From contig NZ_VWMY01000001.1 in the NCBI RefSeq assembly GCF_008905045.1, positions 1 through 64,000 of the forward strand: a stretch of DNA of 64,000 nucleotides, in the 5' to 3' direction. A program made the position numbers and the translations under genes. This document shows, one piece after another, positions 9,315 through 17,445 of this stretch. The number at the start of each line of letters is the position of its first letter. Within the stretch, counting starts at the first letter, position 1. This DNA comes from Streptomyces albicerus (GTDB lineage: Bacteria; Actinomycetota; Actinomycetes; Streptomycetales; Streptomycetaceae). Below the pieces are notes generated by a model, which saw nothing but the letters and a program-made list of their open reading frames with translations, did not search any database and was not told the DNA's origin.

Positions 9315-9335
9315 TGTCCTGAACCGCCCAGGACA
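9315..9335. promoter_or_regulatory. Inverted repeat between the SDR and response-regulator genes
   Basis: TGTCCTG-aaccgcc-CAGGACA has perfect 7-base arms and a 7-base spacer. It lies just past the response-regulator stop at 9346 and about 95 bp upstream of the SDR start at 9220. It could be an operator for the SDR gene or a terminator for the two-component genes. Confidence 0.4.
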
Positions 9336-9345
9336 TCCGTCGCGG

Positions 9346-10155
9346 TCAGCCCTGCGGCGGGACCAGACCCTGCCGCACCGCGAACAGCGCGGCCTGGGTC
9401 CGGGAGGTGAGCCGGAGTTTGCGCAGGACGTTGCTCACGTGGGTGCGGGCGGTGCGCTCGCTGATCACCAGCTCGTCGGCGATCTGCTGGTTCGACCGTC
9501 CCTCGGCGACCAGTACGAGCACGTCGCGTTCCCGGCCGGTGAGCGAGGCCAGCCCGGTCGGTGGCGAAACGATCTCCTGGGTCAGTCCCCTGGCGACCGC
9601 GGGGTCGAGGAAGACCTCGCCCCGGGCGGCCGCGCGGATGGCGGCGACCACCTCACCCGCCTCCGCGTCCTTGAGCAGGTAGCCTGCGGCTCCCTGGGCG
9701 AGCGCCGCGTGGACGCGTTCCATCTCGCCGAAGCTGGTGAGCACCACGACCCGGAGACCTGGGTGGCGCTGCTTGATCACTCCGATCGCCGTCGCTCCGT
9801 CCATCCTGGGCATGAGCAGGTCGATCAGCACCACGTCCGGGAGTTCCTGGTGGGCGGCCATCGCGTCGAGCCGGGTGAGCGCCTCCTGTCCGTCGGCGGC
9901 CTCCGCAGCGACCTCCATGTCGTCCAGGACCTCGAGGTAGGCGCGGATCCCGCGGCGTACGACGGCGTGGTCGTCGACGATCAGGACCCGGATGGGGCGG
10001 GGTCCGGTGTCTCCGGAAACGGCACCGCCCGCGGAGTGCTCCGTGAGCCGTCCGGCTCCGTGTCCGGGGGCTCCGGCACCCGTACGGGCAGGGGTATGAC
10101 GACCCGTACGGCCGTACCGCTCTTCCCGGATCTGATCCTCATGGCGCCGCCCCAT
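9346..10155 (-). CDS. LuxR-type (NarL family) response regulator
   Basis: The receiver domain begins at IRVLIVDDHAVVRRG, with the phospho-acceptor Asp in VVLIDLLMPRMDG and the conserved Lys in GYLLKDA. A GerE/LuxR helix-turn-helix follows (LTGRERDVLVLVAEGRSNQQIADEL, TARTHVSNVLRKL). The start is uncertain: no ATG/GTG/TTG occurs between the receiver and the ATG at 10155, so that codon is used here. This leaves about 46 extra N-terminal residues and a 175-bp overlap with the kinase gene. The protein should be phosphorylated by the overlapping histidine kinase and act on DNA. Its targets are unknown. Confidence 0.85.
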   Translation of the reverse strand: MGRRHEDQIREERYGRTGRHTPARTGAGAPGHGAGRLTEHSAGGAVSGDTGPRPIRVLIVDDHAVVRRGIRAYLEVLDDMEVAAEAADGQEALTRLDAMAAHQELPDVVLIDLLMPRMDGATAIGVIKQRHPGLRVVVLTSFGEMERVHAALAQGAAGYLLKDAEAGEVVAAIRAAARGEVFLDPAVARGLTQEIVSPPTGLASLTGRERDVLVLVAEGRSNQQIADELVISERTARTHVSNVLRKLRLTSRTQAALFAVRQGLVPPQG

Positions 10156-11636
10156 CGTTCCGCCCTTTCCCGCATGGTCGTCAGTCCGTAGCCGTGGTCC
10201 CAGTGCGCGCCGGTCGTCCGCCCGTCGTCCTCTCCTTGCCCCGAGCCGCCGCGCCCGCCGGATGCCGCGAGTCCGCAACCGTCGTCACGGACGCCGGCGG
10301 TCAGGGTGTGGTCGCGTACGCCGAGGCGGATGGTGACGGTGGTGGCCTCCGCGTGTTTGACCACGTTGTGGATGGCCTCGGCGACGATCCGGTACATGTC
10401 CTCCGCCAGGTCGGGTTCGACCGCGTTCAGCTCCGCGCCGAACAGCAGTCGGAAGCTGAGACCCGTCCGGTTCTCGGTGCTCTTGACGAGTGCGCTCACC
10501 GCCTCTTCCAGGCCGAGCCGGGTGGAGGAGGTGGGTCGCAGTTCGTGCACCATCGCCCGAAGGTCGGCGAGGACCGTCTGCGACAGGGCCCCGACCTCCT
10601 CCGCGAACTGCCGGACCGCCTCCGCCGGCACCGGCCCGTCACGCGCCCCCAGCACTCCGACGGCGTTGGCCTGCATGCCGATGGAGAACACGTGCTGGAC
10701 GATCGAGTCGTGCAGGTCGCGGGCGAGGCGCTGGCGCTCGTTCCGGCGGGCCCCTTCACGTTCGCGCTGCAGCAGCGTGGCGTAGTCGACGGCGAGCGCG
10801 GCCTGCTCCGCCATGGCGGCCAGGAACTCCAGCGTTCGGCCGCCGATCTCCTGACCGGGTGCGAAGTACGCGTTGAGCACCCCTTCGGGTCGGCCGCGCG
10901 CCATCAGCGGAACACTGACGAAGGAGTCCCAGTTGAGCTCCCCGAGGTAGGCGTGCAGCGGTTCCCAGGCCGGATCCTCGCGGATCTGGGCCCACCGGTG
11001 GGGGACGACGATCGGTTTGCGTTCCCGCAGGGTGTCCAGCATGCGCAGCCGGGCGCCGCGGTCGCGGCACTCCAGCAGCCGGTCGAGGAACGCGTCCCAG
11101 TGCCGTAGCCCCGCCGAGCCCATCAGCCGCAGTTCGCGGCCCGTGCTGTCCAGGATGAGGATCTGCACGCCGGCCAGGCCGTCGGTCTGGACGATCTGCC
11201 GGGCCACGGCGTCGAGGGTCGAGCCGAGCGAGCCCTCCGAAGCAAGTGCGATCGACGACTGGGCTATCGCCGCGATCCTGCGCTGCCGGTGCCACTCGTC
11301 GGTCACGTCGCGGAACGACACCACCGTGAACTTCGGGTCGCCCGGCAGGCCGCGGGCCCGGTAGGCGAACTCCCGGCGGGTCCCGGAGGCGGGCATCCAG
11401 TGAGCCACGCGCTCGTCCGACTGCTCCTCCAGCAGCCCTGCCCGGCACGCGCCGGTGGCCCCTTCCGCCAGCGCGAACGGGGATGCCCTACCGAGCAGGT
11501 CGGCCTCCTCGGGTGCGCCGCACATCGCGACCCCCGCGGGGTTGAGGCGGACGAACCGGCCGACGCAGTCCAGTACCGCCAGGCCGTCCGGCGCGACGGC
11601 GGCGACCTCGTCCCACCCCACGGGTGATGCGGACAT
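9981..11636 (-). CDS. PAS-GAF sensor histidine kinase (HisKA_3 type)
   Basis: 551 residues from the ATG at 11636, chosen because GAGGAGG sits 7 bases ahead; the upstream ATG at 11651 lies inside that site. Order: PAS-like domain (about 10-120, ending VVSFRDVTDEW), GAF domain (about 130-290), then the dimerisation domain with phospho-acceptor His near 309 in RLARDLHDSIVQ, and a HATPase_c domain (AIHNVVKHAEA; DDGCGLA; GYGLTTMRERA). There are no membrane segments, so it should sense a cytoplasmic or diffusible signal through PAS/GAF. It pairs with the overlapping response regulator. It lies divergent from the acyl-CoA ligase gene and could control the catabolic island, but that is inference. Confidence 0.92.
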   Translation of the reverse strand: MSASPVGWDEVAAVAPDGLAVLDCVGRFVRLNPAGVAMCGAPEEADLLGRASPFALAEGATGACRAGLLEEQSDERVAHWMPASGTRREFAYRARGLPGDPKFTVVSFRDVTDEWHRQRRIAAIAQSSIALASEGSLGSTLDAVARQIVQTDGLAGVQILILDSTGRELRLMGSAGLRHWDAFLDRLLECRDRGARLRMLDTLRERKPIVVPHRWAQIREDPAWEPLHAYLGELNWDSFVSVPLMARGRPEGVLNAYFAPGQEIGGRTLEFLAAMAEQAALAVDYATLLQREREGARRNERQRLARDLHDSIVQHVFSIGMQANAVGVLGARDGPVPAEAVRQFAEEVGALSQTVLADLRAMVHELRPTSSTRLGLEEAVSALVKSTENRTGLSFRLLFGAELNAVEPDLAEDMYRIVAEAIHNVVKHAEATTVTIRLGVRDHTLTAGVRDDGCGLAASGGRGGSGQGEDDGRTTGAHWDHGYGLTTMRERAERWGGAMRIRSGKSGTAVRVVIPLPVRVPEPPDTEPDGSRSTPRAVPFPETPDPAPSGS

Positions 11637-12042
11637 GACCGACCTCCTCATCGTCGTCGTGATCGGCGGGCGTTGGACCCTGCTGTCGAAGTCCGCCGTG
11701 ATGCCGATCCGACGCGTTGGATTCGCCGTGCCGGTTCGCCACGCGGATGCTCTGCGTCAGGAGAACGCGTCAGTCGGTGAGCGGACTGGGGCGACTCGCG
11801 ATCGCCCCAGCATCGTAGCCCGGCGGATTCGGAGCGGATCTACGTCATTCGTCCTGTTCACCGCCCTGTCGAAGCGCCGAGCCGGTCGAGTCATTGCACG
11901 CGTTCCTCAAGGAGTGCGCCCCGCCTACGGTGAGGAAGAAGCGCCCCGTGGATCGCTGCTCCCCCGAGACATCCACGGGGCGCTCCGGCCGCGCCCGGCC
12001 GTGCGGTCTGCCCCCGCCCCGAGGACGAGGAGGTCCTGAGGT
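11637..12042. other. Divergent intergenic region between kinase and acyl-CoA ligase
   Basis: About 400 bp with no credible gene. It should hold the promoters of both the two-component operon and the ligase gene. The only strong structure is the hairpin at 11941-11983. Confidence 0.5.
11941..11983. terminator. Long hairpin in the leader of the acyl-CoA ligase gene
   Basis: Perfect 13-base arms, GCGCCCCGTGGAT and ATCCACGGGGCGC, around a 17-base loop, 60 bp before the ligase ATG. It is terminator-like, but no plus-strand gene precedes it, so it could be an attenuator or a leader structure instead. Confidence 0.5.
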
Positions 12043-13689
12043 ATGGACGTGTCCATCGGCACGATCTGGGAGGCGGTCTCCCGGGCCCTGCCCGACGCCG
12101 TCGCCATCACCGAGCCCGGACGTGACACCACCTACCGGGAGTTCGACGAGCGCGCGTCACGGCTGGCCGCCGCGCTGGAAGCGGCCGGGGTGCGCGAGGG
12201 CGACACCGTGGCCTGCTACCTGTTCAACGGTTCCGCCTACCTGGAGACGGTCTTCGCCGCCTTCAAGCTCGGCGCCGTCCCGGTGAACGCCAACTACCGC
12301 TACACCGGCGAGGAACTCACCGAACTCCTCACCGACGCCGACGCCGCCGCGCTCGTCTTCAGCGGCGCCCTGGCCGACCGGGTCACGCACGCCGCCGGAC
12401 ACGTACGCACGCTGAAGCTGCTGGTGAGGGCGGGCGATCCACCCGCCGACGGCCCGGCCGGTCCCTCTGTGCCCGAACTGGAAGACCTGCTGGCGGCCCA
12501 CGCACCACGCGAGCCGCAGCCGCGGCCCGGATCGGACCGGCTCTTCATGTACACCGGCGGGACCACCGGCAAGCCGAAGGGCGTGGTGTGGCGGCAGAGC
12601 GATCTGCTGCACTCCCTGGTGGTCCCGATCTTCCATCCGCTCGGTGTCACCGAACTCCCCGCGACGCTCGACGAGGCCGTGGCCATCGCGATCGAGGCAC
12701 ACCGTGAAGGTCGTGCACCGACCACCATGCCCGTCGTACCGCTCATGCACGCCACCGGGCTGTTCAACACCATGGGCGCCCTGATGGTGGGCGGCCGGGC
12801 GGTCACCGCGCGGCAGGGCGGCCTCCATCCGGAGAACGTCTGGCGCACCATCGCCGCGGAGCGGGTCGAGACGGTCATCGTCGCGGGCAACGCCGTGTGC
12901 CGACCGCTCGTCGACGAGCTGGTGCGGGCGGAACAGGCCGGTACGCCGCACGACCTGAACTCCGTGCGCAGGGTCCTCAGCTCCGGCACCGCTCTCAGCG
13001 ATGTGCTCAAGAGCGCGCTGCACGAGCGCGCCGAGGCCACGGTCATCGACGCCATCGCCTCCAGCGAAGGCGGTCCCTTCGCCTTCGCGATCACCTCGTC
13101 GGTACGCGACCTGCCCGCCCGATTCTTCCCCGTGCCCGCGACAAGAGTGGTCGGCCCCGGTGACCGGTTCGTCGAACCCGGCAGTGACGAGGTCGGGAAC
13201 CTCGCCTACTGCGGGCCCATGCCCCTCGGCTACTACAAGGACACCGCCAAGAGCGCGACGACGTTCCGCACCATCGACGGGGTCCGGTACGCGATCCCCG
13301 GCGATCTCGCCCGGATCGAGGCCGACGGCGCGATCCGGTTCCTCGGACGCGGCTCCGGCGTGATCAACACCGGCGGGGAAAAGGTGCACCCGCAGGAGGT
13401 CGAGAACGTCCTGCTCTCGCACCCCGCGGTGAAGGACTGCGTCGTCGTCGGCGTCCCCGACGCGACCTGGGGAGAACGGGTGGCAGCCGTCGTGGCGGTC
13501 CCTCCCGGTACCACCGCCACCGGCGAGGAGCTGCGCGACTGGGTCCGGCGCAGCCTCGCCGGCTACAAGGTGCCGCGTTCCGTCGTCCTGACGGACGTCC
13601 TGCCGCGCACCCCCACCGGCAAGCTCGAAGTCGCCTGGGCCAGGAAGACGGTCCAGGACGCCGACGCGGGTGCCGGCGACGGAATGTGA
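12043..13689 (+). CDS. AMP-forming acyl-CoA synthetase (FadD-like)
   Basis: 548 residues; activates a carboxylic acid with ATP and CoA. Phosphate-binding motif YTGGTTGKPKG (170-180), adenine-pocket region SSEGG, motif YAIPGDLARIEADGAIRFLGRG and the C-terminal catalytic Lys K527 in RTPTGKLE. ATG at 12043 with an AGGAGG-type site just ahead. It resembles acyl-CoA synthetases near cholesterol or aromatic side-chain genes, but the pocket cannot be read for substrate. As first gene of the catabolic island it may activate a phenylpropanoid or aromatic acid. It is followed by a strong hairpin and the convergent GntR gene, so it is a single-gene unit. Confidence 0.9.
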   Translation: MDVSIGTIWEAVSRALPDAVAITEPGRDTTYREFDERASRLAAALEAAGVREGDTVACYLFNGSAYLETVFAAFKLGAVPVNANYRYTGEELTELLTDADAAALVFSGALADRVTHAAGHVRTLKLLVRAGDPPADGPAGPSVPELEDLLAAHAPREPQPRPGSDRLFMYTGGTTGKPKGVVWRQSDLLHSLVVPIFHPLGVTELPATLDEAVAIAIEAHREGRAPTTMPVVPLMHATGLFNTMGALMVGGRAVTARQGGLHPENVWRTIAAERVETVIVAGNAVCRPLVDELVRAEQAGTPHDLNSVRRVLSSGTALSDVLKSALHERAEATVIDAIASSEGGPFAFAITSSVRDLPARFFPVPATRVVGPGDRFVEPGSDEVGNLAYCGPMPLGYYKDTAKSATTFRTIDGVRYAIPGDLARIEADGAIRFLGRGSGVINTGGEKVHPQEVENVLLSHPAVKDCVVVGVPDATWGERVAAVVAVPPGTTATGEELRDWVRRSLAGYKVPRSVVLTDVLPRTPTGKLEVAWARKTVQDADAGAGDGM

Positions 13690-13720
13690 CAGTCGAGTGC
13701 CTGAAGCCCTGAACGGGAAC

Positions 13721-13749
13721 GGCGGCAGGGCACATCGTGCCCTGCCGCC
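13721..13749. terminator. Bidirectional hairpin terminator
   Basis: GGCGGCAGGGCAC and GTGCCCTGCCGCC form a perfect 13-bp stem with a 3-base loop. It lies between the stops of the ligase (13689) and the GntR gene (13760). Confidence 0.85.
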
Positions 13750-13759
13750 TCGCCGTGCC

Positions 13760-14413
13760 TCAGCTCGCGCGCTCCTGGCGGGCTTCGAGCGCCCGCAGCG
13801 CCTCCACCACGGTCGCCACCTGGTCCCGCATGGCCGTTTCGGCCGCCACCGGGTCCCCGGCGGCGATCGCCGCGCTGATCCGCCGGTGCTGGGGCAGCGA
13901 CGCGCGGGCCCGCCCCGGGACCAGGGACAGCATGAACTGGTGCCGGACCACCTGGGCCCGCAGTCGTTCGACGACCTGGTTGGCGGTCTCGTGGCCGGCG
14001 ATGTCGCGCACACCGCGGTGCAGACGGGCGTTGAGGTCGCTGTACGCCATCAGTTCGCCGTCGGCGACCGCCCGAGCCATGTCCGCACCGATCGCGCGGA
14101 GCTCCTCGGCCTGCGCGGGGCTGACCCGCTCCGCCGCGCGAGCGGCGATCAGGCCCTCCAGGACCATCCGCACCTCCGTCACCTCGACCGCCTCAGCGAA
14201 GGAGATCTCCCGGACGCGGGCGCCGCGGTTGCGCTGGATCTCGACCAGGCCCTCCGTCGCCGGCTGCCGGAGTGCCGACCGCACCCCGGAGCGGCCGGCG
14301 CCGAACTGTTCGCAGAGGTCCGCCTCGATCAGGCGCTGTCGCGGCACGTAGTCACCGCGCAGCAGCGCGGCCCGGATCGCACCGGTGACGTCGTTTTCCA
14401 CAGAAGCGCTCAC
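13760..14413 (-). CDS. GntR-family (FadR/FCD) transcriptional regulator
   Basis: 217 residues. The N-terminal winged helix (about 8-70: VTGAIRAALLRGDYVPRQRL, EADLCEQFGAGRSGVRSALRQ, GLVEIQRNRGARVREI) is followed by an all-helical FCD ligand domain (about 78-205) with metal-binding-type residues (DLNARLHRGV, QHRRISAAIAAGD). The usual R-E-ALR-L motif is slightly altered (VRSALRQPATEGLV). It sits 48 bp downstream of the galC-like aldolase on the same strand, so the two are probably co-transcribed. A local repressor of the 4,5-cleavage genes responding to a pathway acid is the likely role. Confidence 0.88.
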   Translation of the reverse strand: MSASVENDVTGAIRAALLRGDYVPRQRLIEADLCEQFGAGRSGVRSALRQPATEGLVEIQRNRGARVREISFAEAVEVTEVRMVLEGLIAARAAERVSPAQAEELRAIGADMARAVADGELMAYSDLNARLHRGVRDIAGHETANQVVERLRAQVVRHQFMLSLVPGRARASLPQHRRISAAIAAGDPVAAETAMRDQVATVVEALRALEARQERAS

Positions 14414-14461
14414 GGTGTGCGGTCCCCATCCATCACAGGTCCAGGGCGAGAAAGCCGGCGG

Positions 14462-15121
14462 TCAGTCCTGGTAGGTGACGCCCAGTTCGGCGAGCCTGGC
14501 ACGGAGCCCGTAGTAGTCGACGCCCAGCGTCCCGGAGCGCAGGACCTCGCGCGTCGCTGCCTCCTTGGCGATCCGCTTCTCGGCGAGTTCCGCCGCTTCT
14601 CCGGCCTCGGCGAGGGGCACCACGACCACGCCGTCGTCATCGGCGACGATGACGTCACCGGGGTGTACGGACACCCCGCCCAGCGTCACGGGCACGTTGA
14701 CCGAGCCCGGGGATGCCTTCACCGTGCCCTGGGCGGACACCGACCGGGCCCAGACGTGGAAGCCCATCTCCCTCAGCTCGGCGGTGTCGCGCACCCCGGC
14801 CGCCGTGACCAGCCCGATGACGCCCCGAGCGGCGAGGGAGGTCGCCAGCAGATCGCCGAACATGCCGTCCGTGGACGGCGAGGTGGTCGTCACCACCAGG
14901 ATGTCGCCGGGCCGGCAGGCCTCCACGGCGGCGTGGATCATCAGGTTGTCCCCCGGGTGGGAACTCACCGTCACCGCCGGGCCGGCTATGCGCACGTTCC
15001 GCTGGTTCGGCCGCAGACCGGTCCCCGCGAAGCCGCGGCGGCCGATGGCCTCGTGGACGGTGGACACCCCGGCCTGCGCGAGCCGCGCGACGACCTCGGA
15101 CCAACCTCTTTCGTCCCGCAC
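14462..15121 (-). CDS. galC: RraA-family aldolase, likely 4-carboxy-4-hydroxy-2-oxoadipate aldolase
   Basis: 219 residues from the GTG at 15121; the start is tentative because the AGAGGAG ahead of it is very close. The RraA/HMG-aldolase fold is clear: STVHEAIGRRG, GPAVTVSSHPGDN, GDILVVTTT, GMFGDLLATSLAARG, and the substrate/metal loop GLVTAAGVRDTAEL with its Arg and Asp. GalC/LigK members split 4-carboxy-4-hydroxy-2-oxoadipate into pyruvate and oxaloacetate, the last step of the protocatechuate 4,5-cleavage and gallate routes. The divergent neighbour is a GalB-like hydratase and ligAB lie 5 kb away, which supports this rather than the RNase E-inhibitor role of RraA itself. Confidence 0.8.
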   Translation of the reverse strand: MRDERGWSEVVARLAQAGVSTVHEAIGRRGFAGTGLRPNQRNVRIAGPAVTVSSHPGDNLMIHAAVEACRPGDILVVTTTSPSTDGMFGDLLATSLAARGVIGLVTAAGVRDTAELREMGFHVWARSVSAQGTVKASPGSVNVPVTLGGVSVHPGDVIVADDDGVVVVPLAEAGEAAELAEKRIAKEAATREVLRSGTLGVDYYGLRARLAELGVTYQD

Positions 15122-15209
15122 TCCTCTCGCGAAAACAGCGCTGCGGAACCGGAGCTCGTACGGCACCGGTCGACGCACCCCTTCGCACTCGATCCCAAGG
15201 AGCCCCTCA
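15122..15209. promoter_or_regulatory. Divergent promoter region galC/galB
   Basis: 88 bp separate the two divergent starts and must carry both promoters. AAGGAGCCCCTC before the ATG at 15210 is the galB ribosome-binding site. No clear long palindrome was found for the GntR regulator. Confidence 0.5.
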
Positions 15210-15958
15210 TGACCCACGACACGTCCACTCCGCCCGAGGGCGCGCTGCTGGTCGTCAGCGCGCACGCCGGCGACTTCGTCTGGCGGGCCGGCGGCGCCAT
15301 CGCGCTGGCCGCCGAACGCGGTCAGCGTGTGAAGGTGCTGTGCCTGAGCTTCGGCGAGCGCGGCGAGTCCGCACGGGCCTGGCGGGACGGCCTGCGCCTC
15401 GACGAGATCAAGGAACTGCGCCGCACCGAGGCCTCCGACGCCGCGGCCGCGCTGGGCGCGGAGATCGAGTTCCTCGACGCCGGGGACTACCCGCTGCTGG
15501 AGACACCGGAGTTGGTGGACCGTATCGTGCGCGTGTACCGGGAGGTGAGCCCCGCGGTCGTCCTCACGCACACCCTCGCCGACCCCTACAACGGCGACCA
15601 CCCGGCCGCCGCCCGCATGGCGCTGCAGGCCCGCGTGCTGGCCCAGGCGGTCGGCTACGACGCGCCCGGCGAACCGCTCGGCGCTCCCCCGGTGTTCTTC
15701 TTCGAGCCGCACCAGCCGGAACAGTGCGACTTCAAGCCCAACGTCCTGCTGGACATCACTCCGGTCTTCGACAAGAAGCGCAAGGCCATGGAGTGCCTGG
15801 CCGCCCAGCAGCACATGTGGGACTACTACACCGACCTCGCCAAGCGGCGCGGCGTCCAGCTGAAGCGCAACGCCGGCCCCAACCTCGGCCTCTCGCACGG
15901 GACCATGGGCGAGGCGTACGTGCGGCTCTACCCCGAGACGACGGGGGTGCTGGCATGA
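15210..15958 (+). CDS. galB: PIG-L/LmbE-type metal-dependent hydrolase, likely 4-oxalomesaconate hydratase
   Basis: 249 residues. It has the PIG-L fold with metal-site motif SAHAGDFVWRAGG (H19, D22), an acidic block FGERGESARAW and THTLADPYNGDHPAA (H121, D130, H131). The AHAxDFVWRAGG form, rather than the PHPDD of deacetylases, matches the GalB group, which hydrates 4-oxalomesaconate to 4-carboxy-4-hydroxy-2-oxoadipate. Divergence from a GalC-like aldolase makes consecutive pathway steps very likely. The gene overlaps the next small gene by ATGA. A sugar-amide deacetylase is the alternative. Confidence 0.82.
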
Positions 15959-16248
15959 CGTCGGCGACGCACATCTGGGTGCCTTTCCGCGACACGTCCC
16001 TGTTCGTGGAGTTCGCGCGGGGGGCGGACGACCCGGACGGCGCCCCGGGTCACCAGGAGCTGCTGACCGACGTCGTCCCGTCGGACGGCGTCACGCGGGA
16101 CGACCGTTACGGCGAACCTCTGTGGCGGGTCGACGCCGAACATCTGCACGCCGTGGTGGAGGTCCTCTGGACCACGGACCACCCGCTGCACATCCACCTC
16201 GACCAGACCCCGCGGCACGTCCGGGAGCCCGGCGGGCGCGACGAATGA
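15955..16248 (+). CDS. Small conserved-looking protein coupled to galB, function unknown
   Basis: 97 residues, start overlapping the galB stop (ATGA), so translation is coupled. No signal peptide or membrane segment. The sequence has a mixed alpha/beta look (HIWVPFRDTSLFVEFARG; EPLWRVDAEHLHAVVEVLWT; HPLHIHLDQTP) with several His residues near the C-terminus. No family was recognised. The tight coupling suggests a helper or an extra enzyme in the ring-cleavage pathway, for instance an isomerase or metal chaperone, but that is speculation. Confidence 0.7.
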   Translation: MTSATHIWVPFRDTSLFVEFARGADDPDGAPGHQELLTDVVPSDGVTRDDRYGEPLWRVDAEHLHAVVEVLWTTDHPLHIHLDQTPRHVREPGGRDE

Positions 16249-16371
16249 CGTAGGCGGGTCGTGACCTTTCGCCGTCCGGGTCCGGTCATTAGCGCGACGA
16301 CCTGCGCGTTCCCCCCCGACTAGCGTCGACCGTGCCACCGCACCACCGACCGTGCCGAGGAGATGACGCAC

Positions 16372-17406
16372 ATGACGAGCTCGTCGACCGCCGCCCTGGA
16401 CGCGCTCCCGCTCGGGACGGCAGCAGCGGCGACCAGCCCGGCGCCACGCGAGACCGAGTACGACGGCACAGTCACCGTCCTGTCCCGGCGGACGGCGGCG
16501 GACGGTGTCACCTCATTGCTGCTCGCACCGCACGACGGTGTACCCCTGCCGCGCTGGCAGCCGGGCGCGCACATCGACGTGGTCCTCCCCACGGGCGCCG
16601 TCCGCCAGTACTCGCTGTGCGGCCCGGCGGCCGTCACCGACTGCTGGCGCATCGCGGTGCTGCGGGAGCCCGACGGACGCGGCGGATCGCAGTGGATCCA
16701 CGACAACGTCCGCGAGGGAAGCGAGCTGCGGATACGCGGCCCGCGCAACAACTTCCCGCTGCGGCAGGCCAGGCGGTACCTGTTCGTCGCCGGCGGCATC
16801 GGCATCACCCCCCTGCTGCCGATGATCGCCGAGGCCGACGCGGCCGGGGCCGACTGGTCCCTGCTGTACGGGGGCCGGAGCCGCGCGTCCATGGCGTTCC
16901 TGTCCGAGCTCGAGGGCTACGGCGAGCGCGTGACCGTACGGCCGCAGGACGAGTACGGCCTGCTCGACCTCGCCGGTCACCTCGGTGAACCCTCCCCTTC
17001 CACCCTGGTGTACTGCTGCGGCCCGGCCGGGCTGATCGACGCGGTCGAGGCCCACTGCGCCACCTGGCCGGCGGGATCGCTCAACGTGGAGCGGTTCGCC
17101 GCGGCCCCGGGGCAGCACTCCGGTGACGGCGAGGGCGACGAACCGTTCGAGGTGGAGCTGCGCTCGTTGGGGGTGACGCTCACCGTGCAGCCGGGACAGT
17201 CGGTACTCAGGGCCGTGGAAGCGGCGGGCGCACCGGTCATGTCCTCCTGCGAGGAGGGCATCTGCGGGTCGTGCGAGACGGCCGTCCTCGAAGGTGAGGT
17301 CGACCATCGGGACTCCCTGCTCACCCCTGACGAGCGGGCCGCCGGCGACACCATGTTGATCTGTGTCTCCCGTGCCCGCGGCGGCCGCCTCGTCCTGGAC
17401 CTCTGA
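16372..17406 (+). CDS. vanB: Oxygenase reductase (VanB-like ferredoxin reductase)
   Basis: 344 residues from the ATG at 16372, nine bases after GAGGAG; the ATG at 16363 abuts that site and is unlikely. Order: flavin-binding barrel (RQYSLCGPA is the RxYS flavin motif), NAD-binding domain (FVAGGIGITPLLPMI, YCCGPAGLI) and a C-terminal plant-type 2Fe-2S domain with Cys in SCEEGICGSCETA and a distal Cys in MLICVS. This is the Class IA oxygenase-reductase layout of VanB. It passes electrons from NAD(P)H to the Rieske oxygenase encoded 39 bp downstream. Confidence 0.9.
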   Translation: MTSSSTAALDALPLGTAAAATSPAPRETEYDGTVTVLSRRTAADGVTSLLLAPHDGVPLPRWQPGAHIDVVLPTGAVRQYSLCGPAAVTDCWRIAVLREPDGRGGSQWIHDNVREGSELRIRGPRNNFPLRQARRYLFVAGGIGITPLLPMIAEADAAGADWSLLYGGRSRASMAFLSELEGYGERVTVRPQDEYGLLDLAGHLGEPSPSTLVYCCGPAGLIDAVEAHCATWPAGSLNVERFAAAPGQHSGDGEGDEPFEVELRSLGVTLTVQPGQSVLRAVEAAGAPVMSSCEEGICGSCETAVLEGEVDHRDSLLTPDERAAGDTMLICVSRARGGRLVLDL

Positions 17407-17445
17407 CCGGACTTCTGACCGGACTTCTGAAAGGAGAGAGCCGCC

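Noticed and set aside
14462..15121. RraA as a ribonuclease E inhibitor
   Set aside because: The gene is divergent from a GalB-like hydratase and adjacent to a catabolic GntR regulator, which fits the aldolase branch better.
13670..15209. Long plus-strand open frame running ahead of galB
   Set aside because: It is the antisense of the GntR and RraA genes in high-GC DNA; the true galB start is the ATG at 15210 with its own ribosome-binding site.
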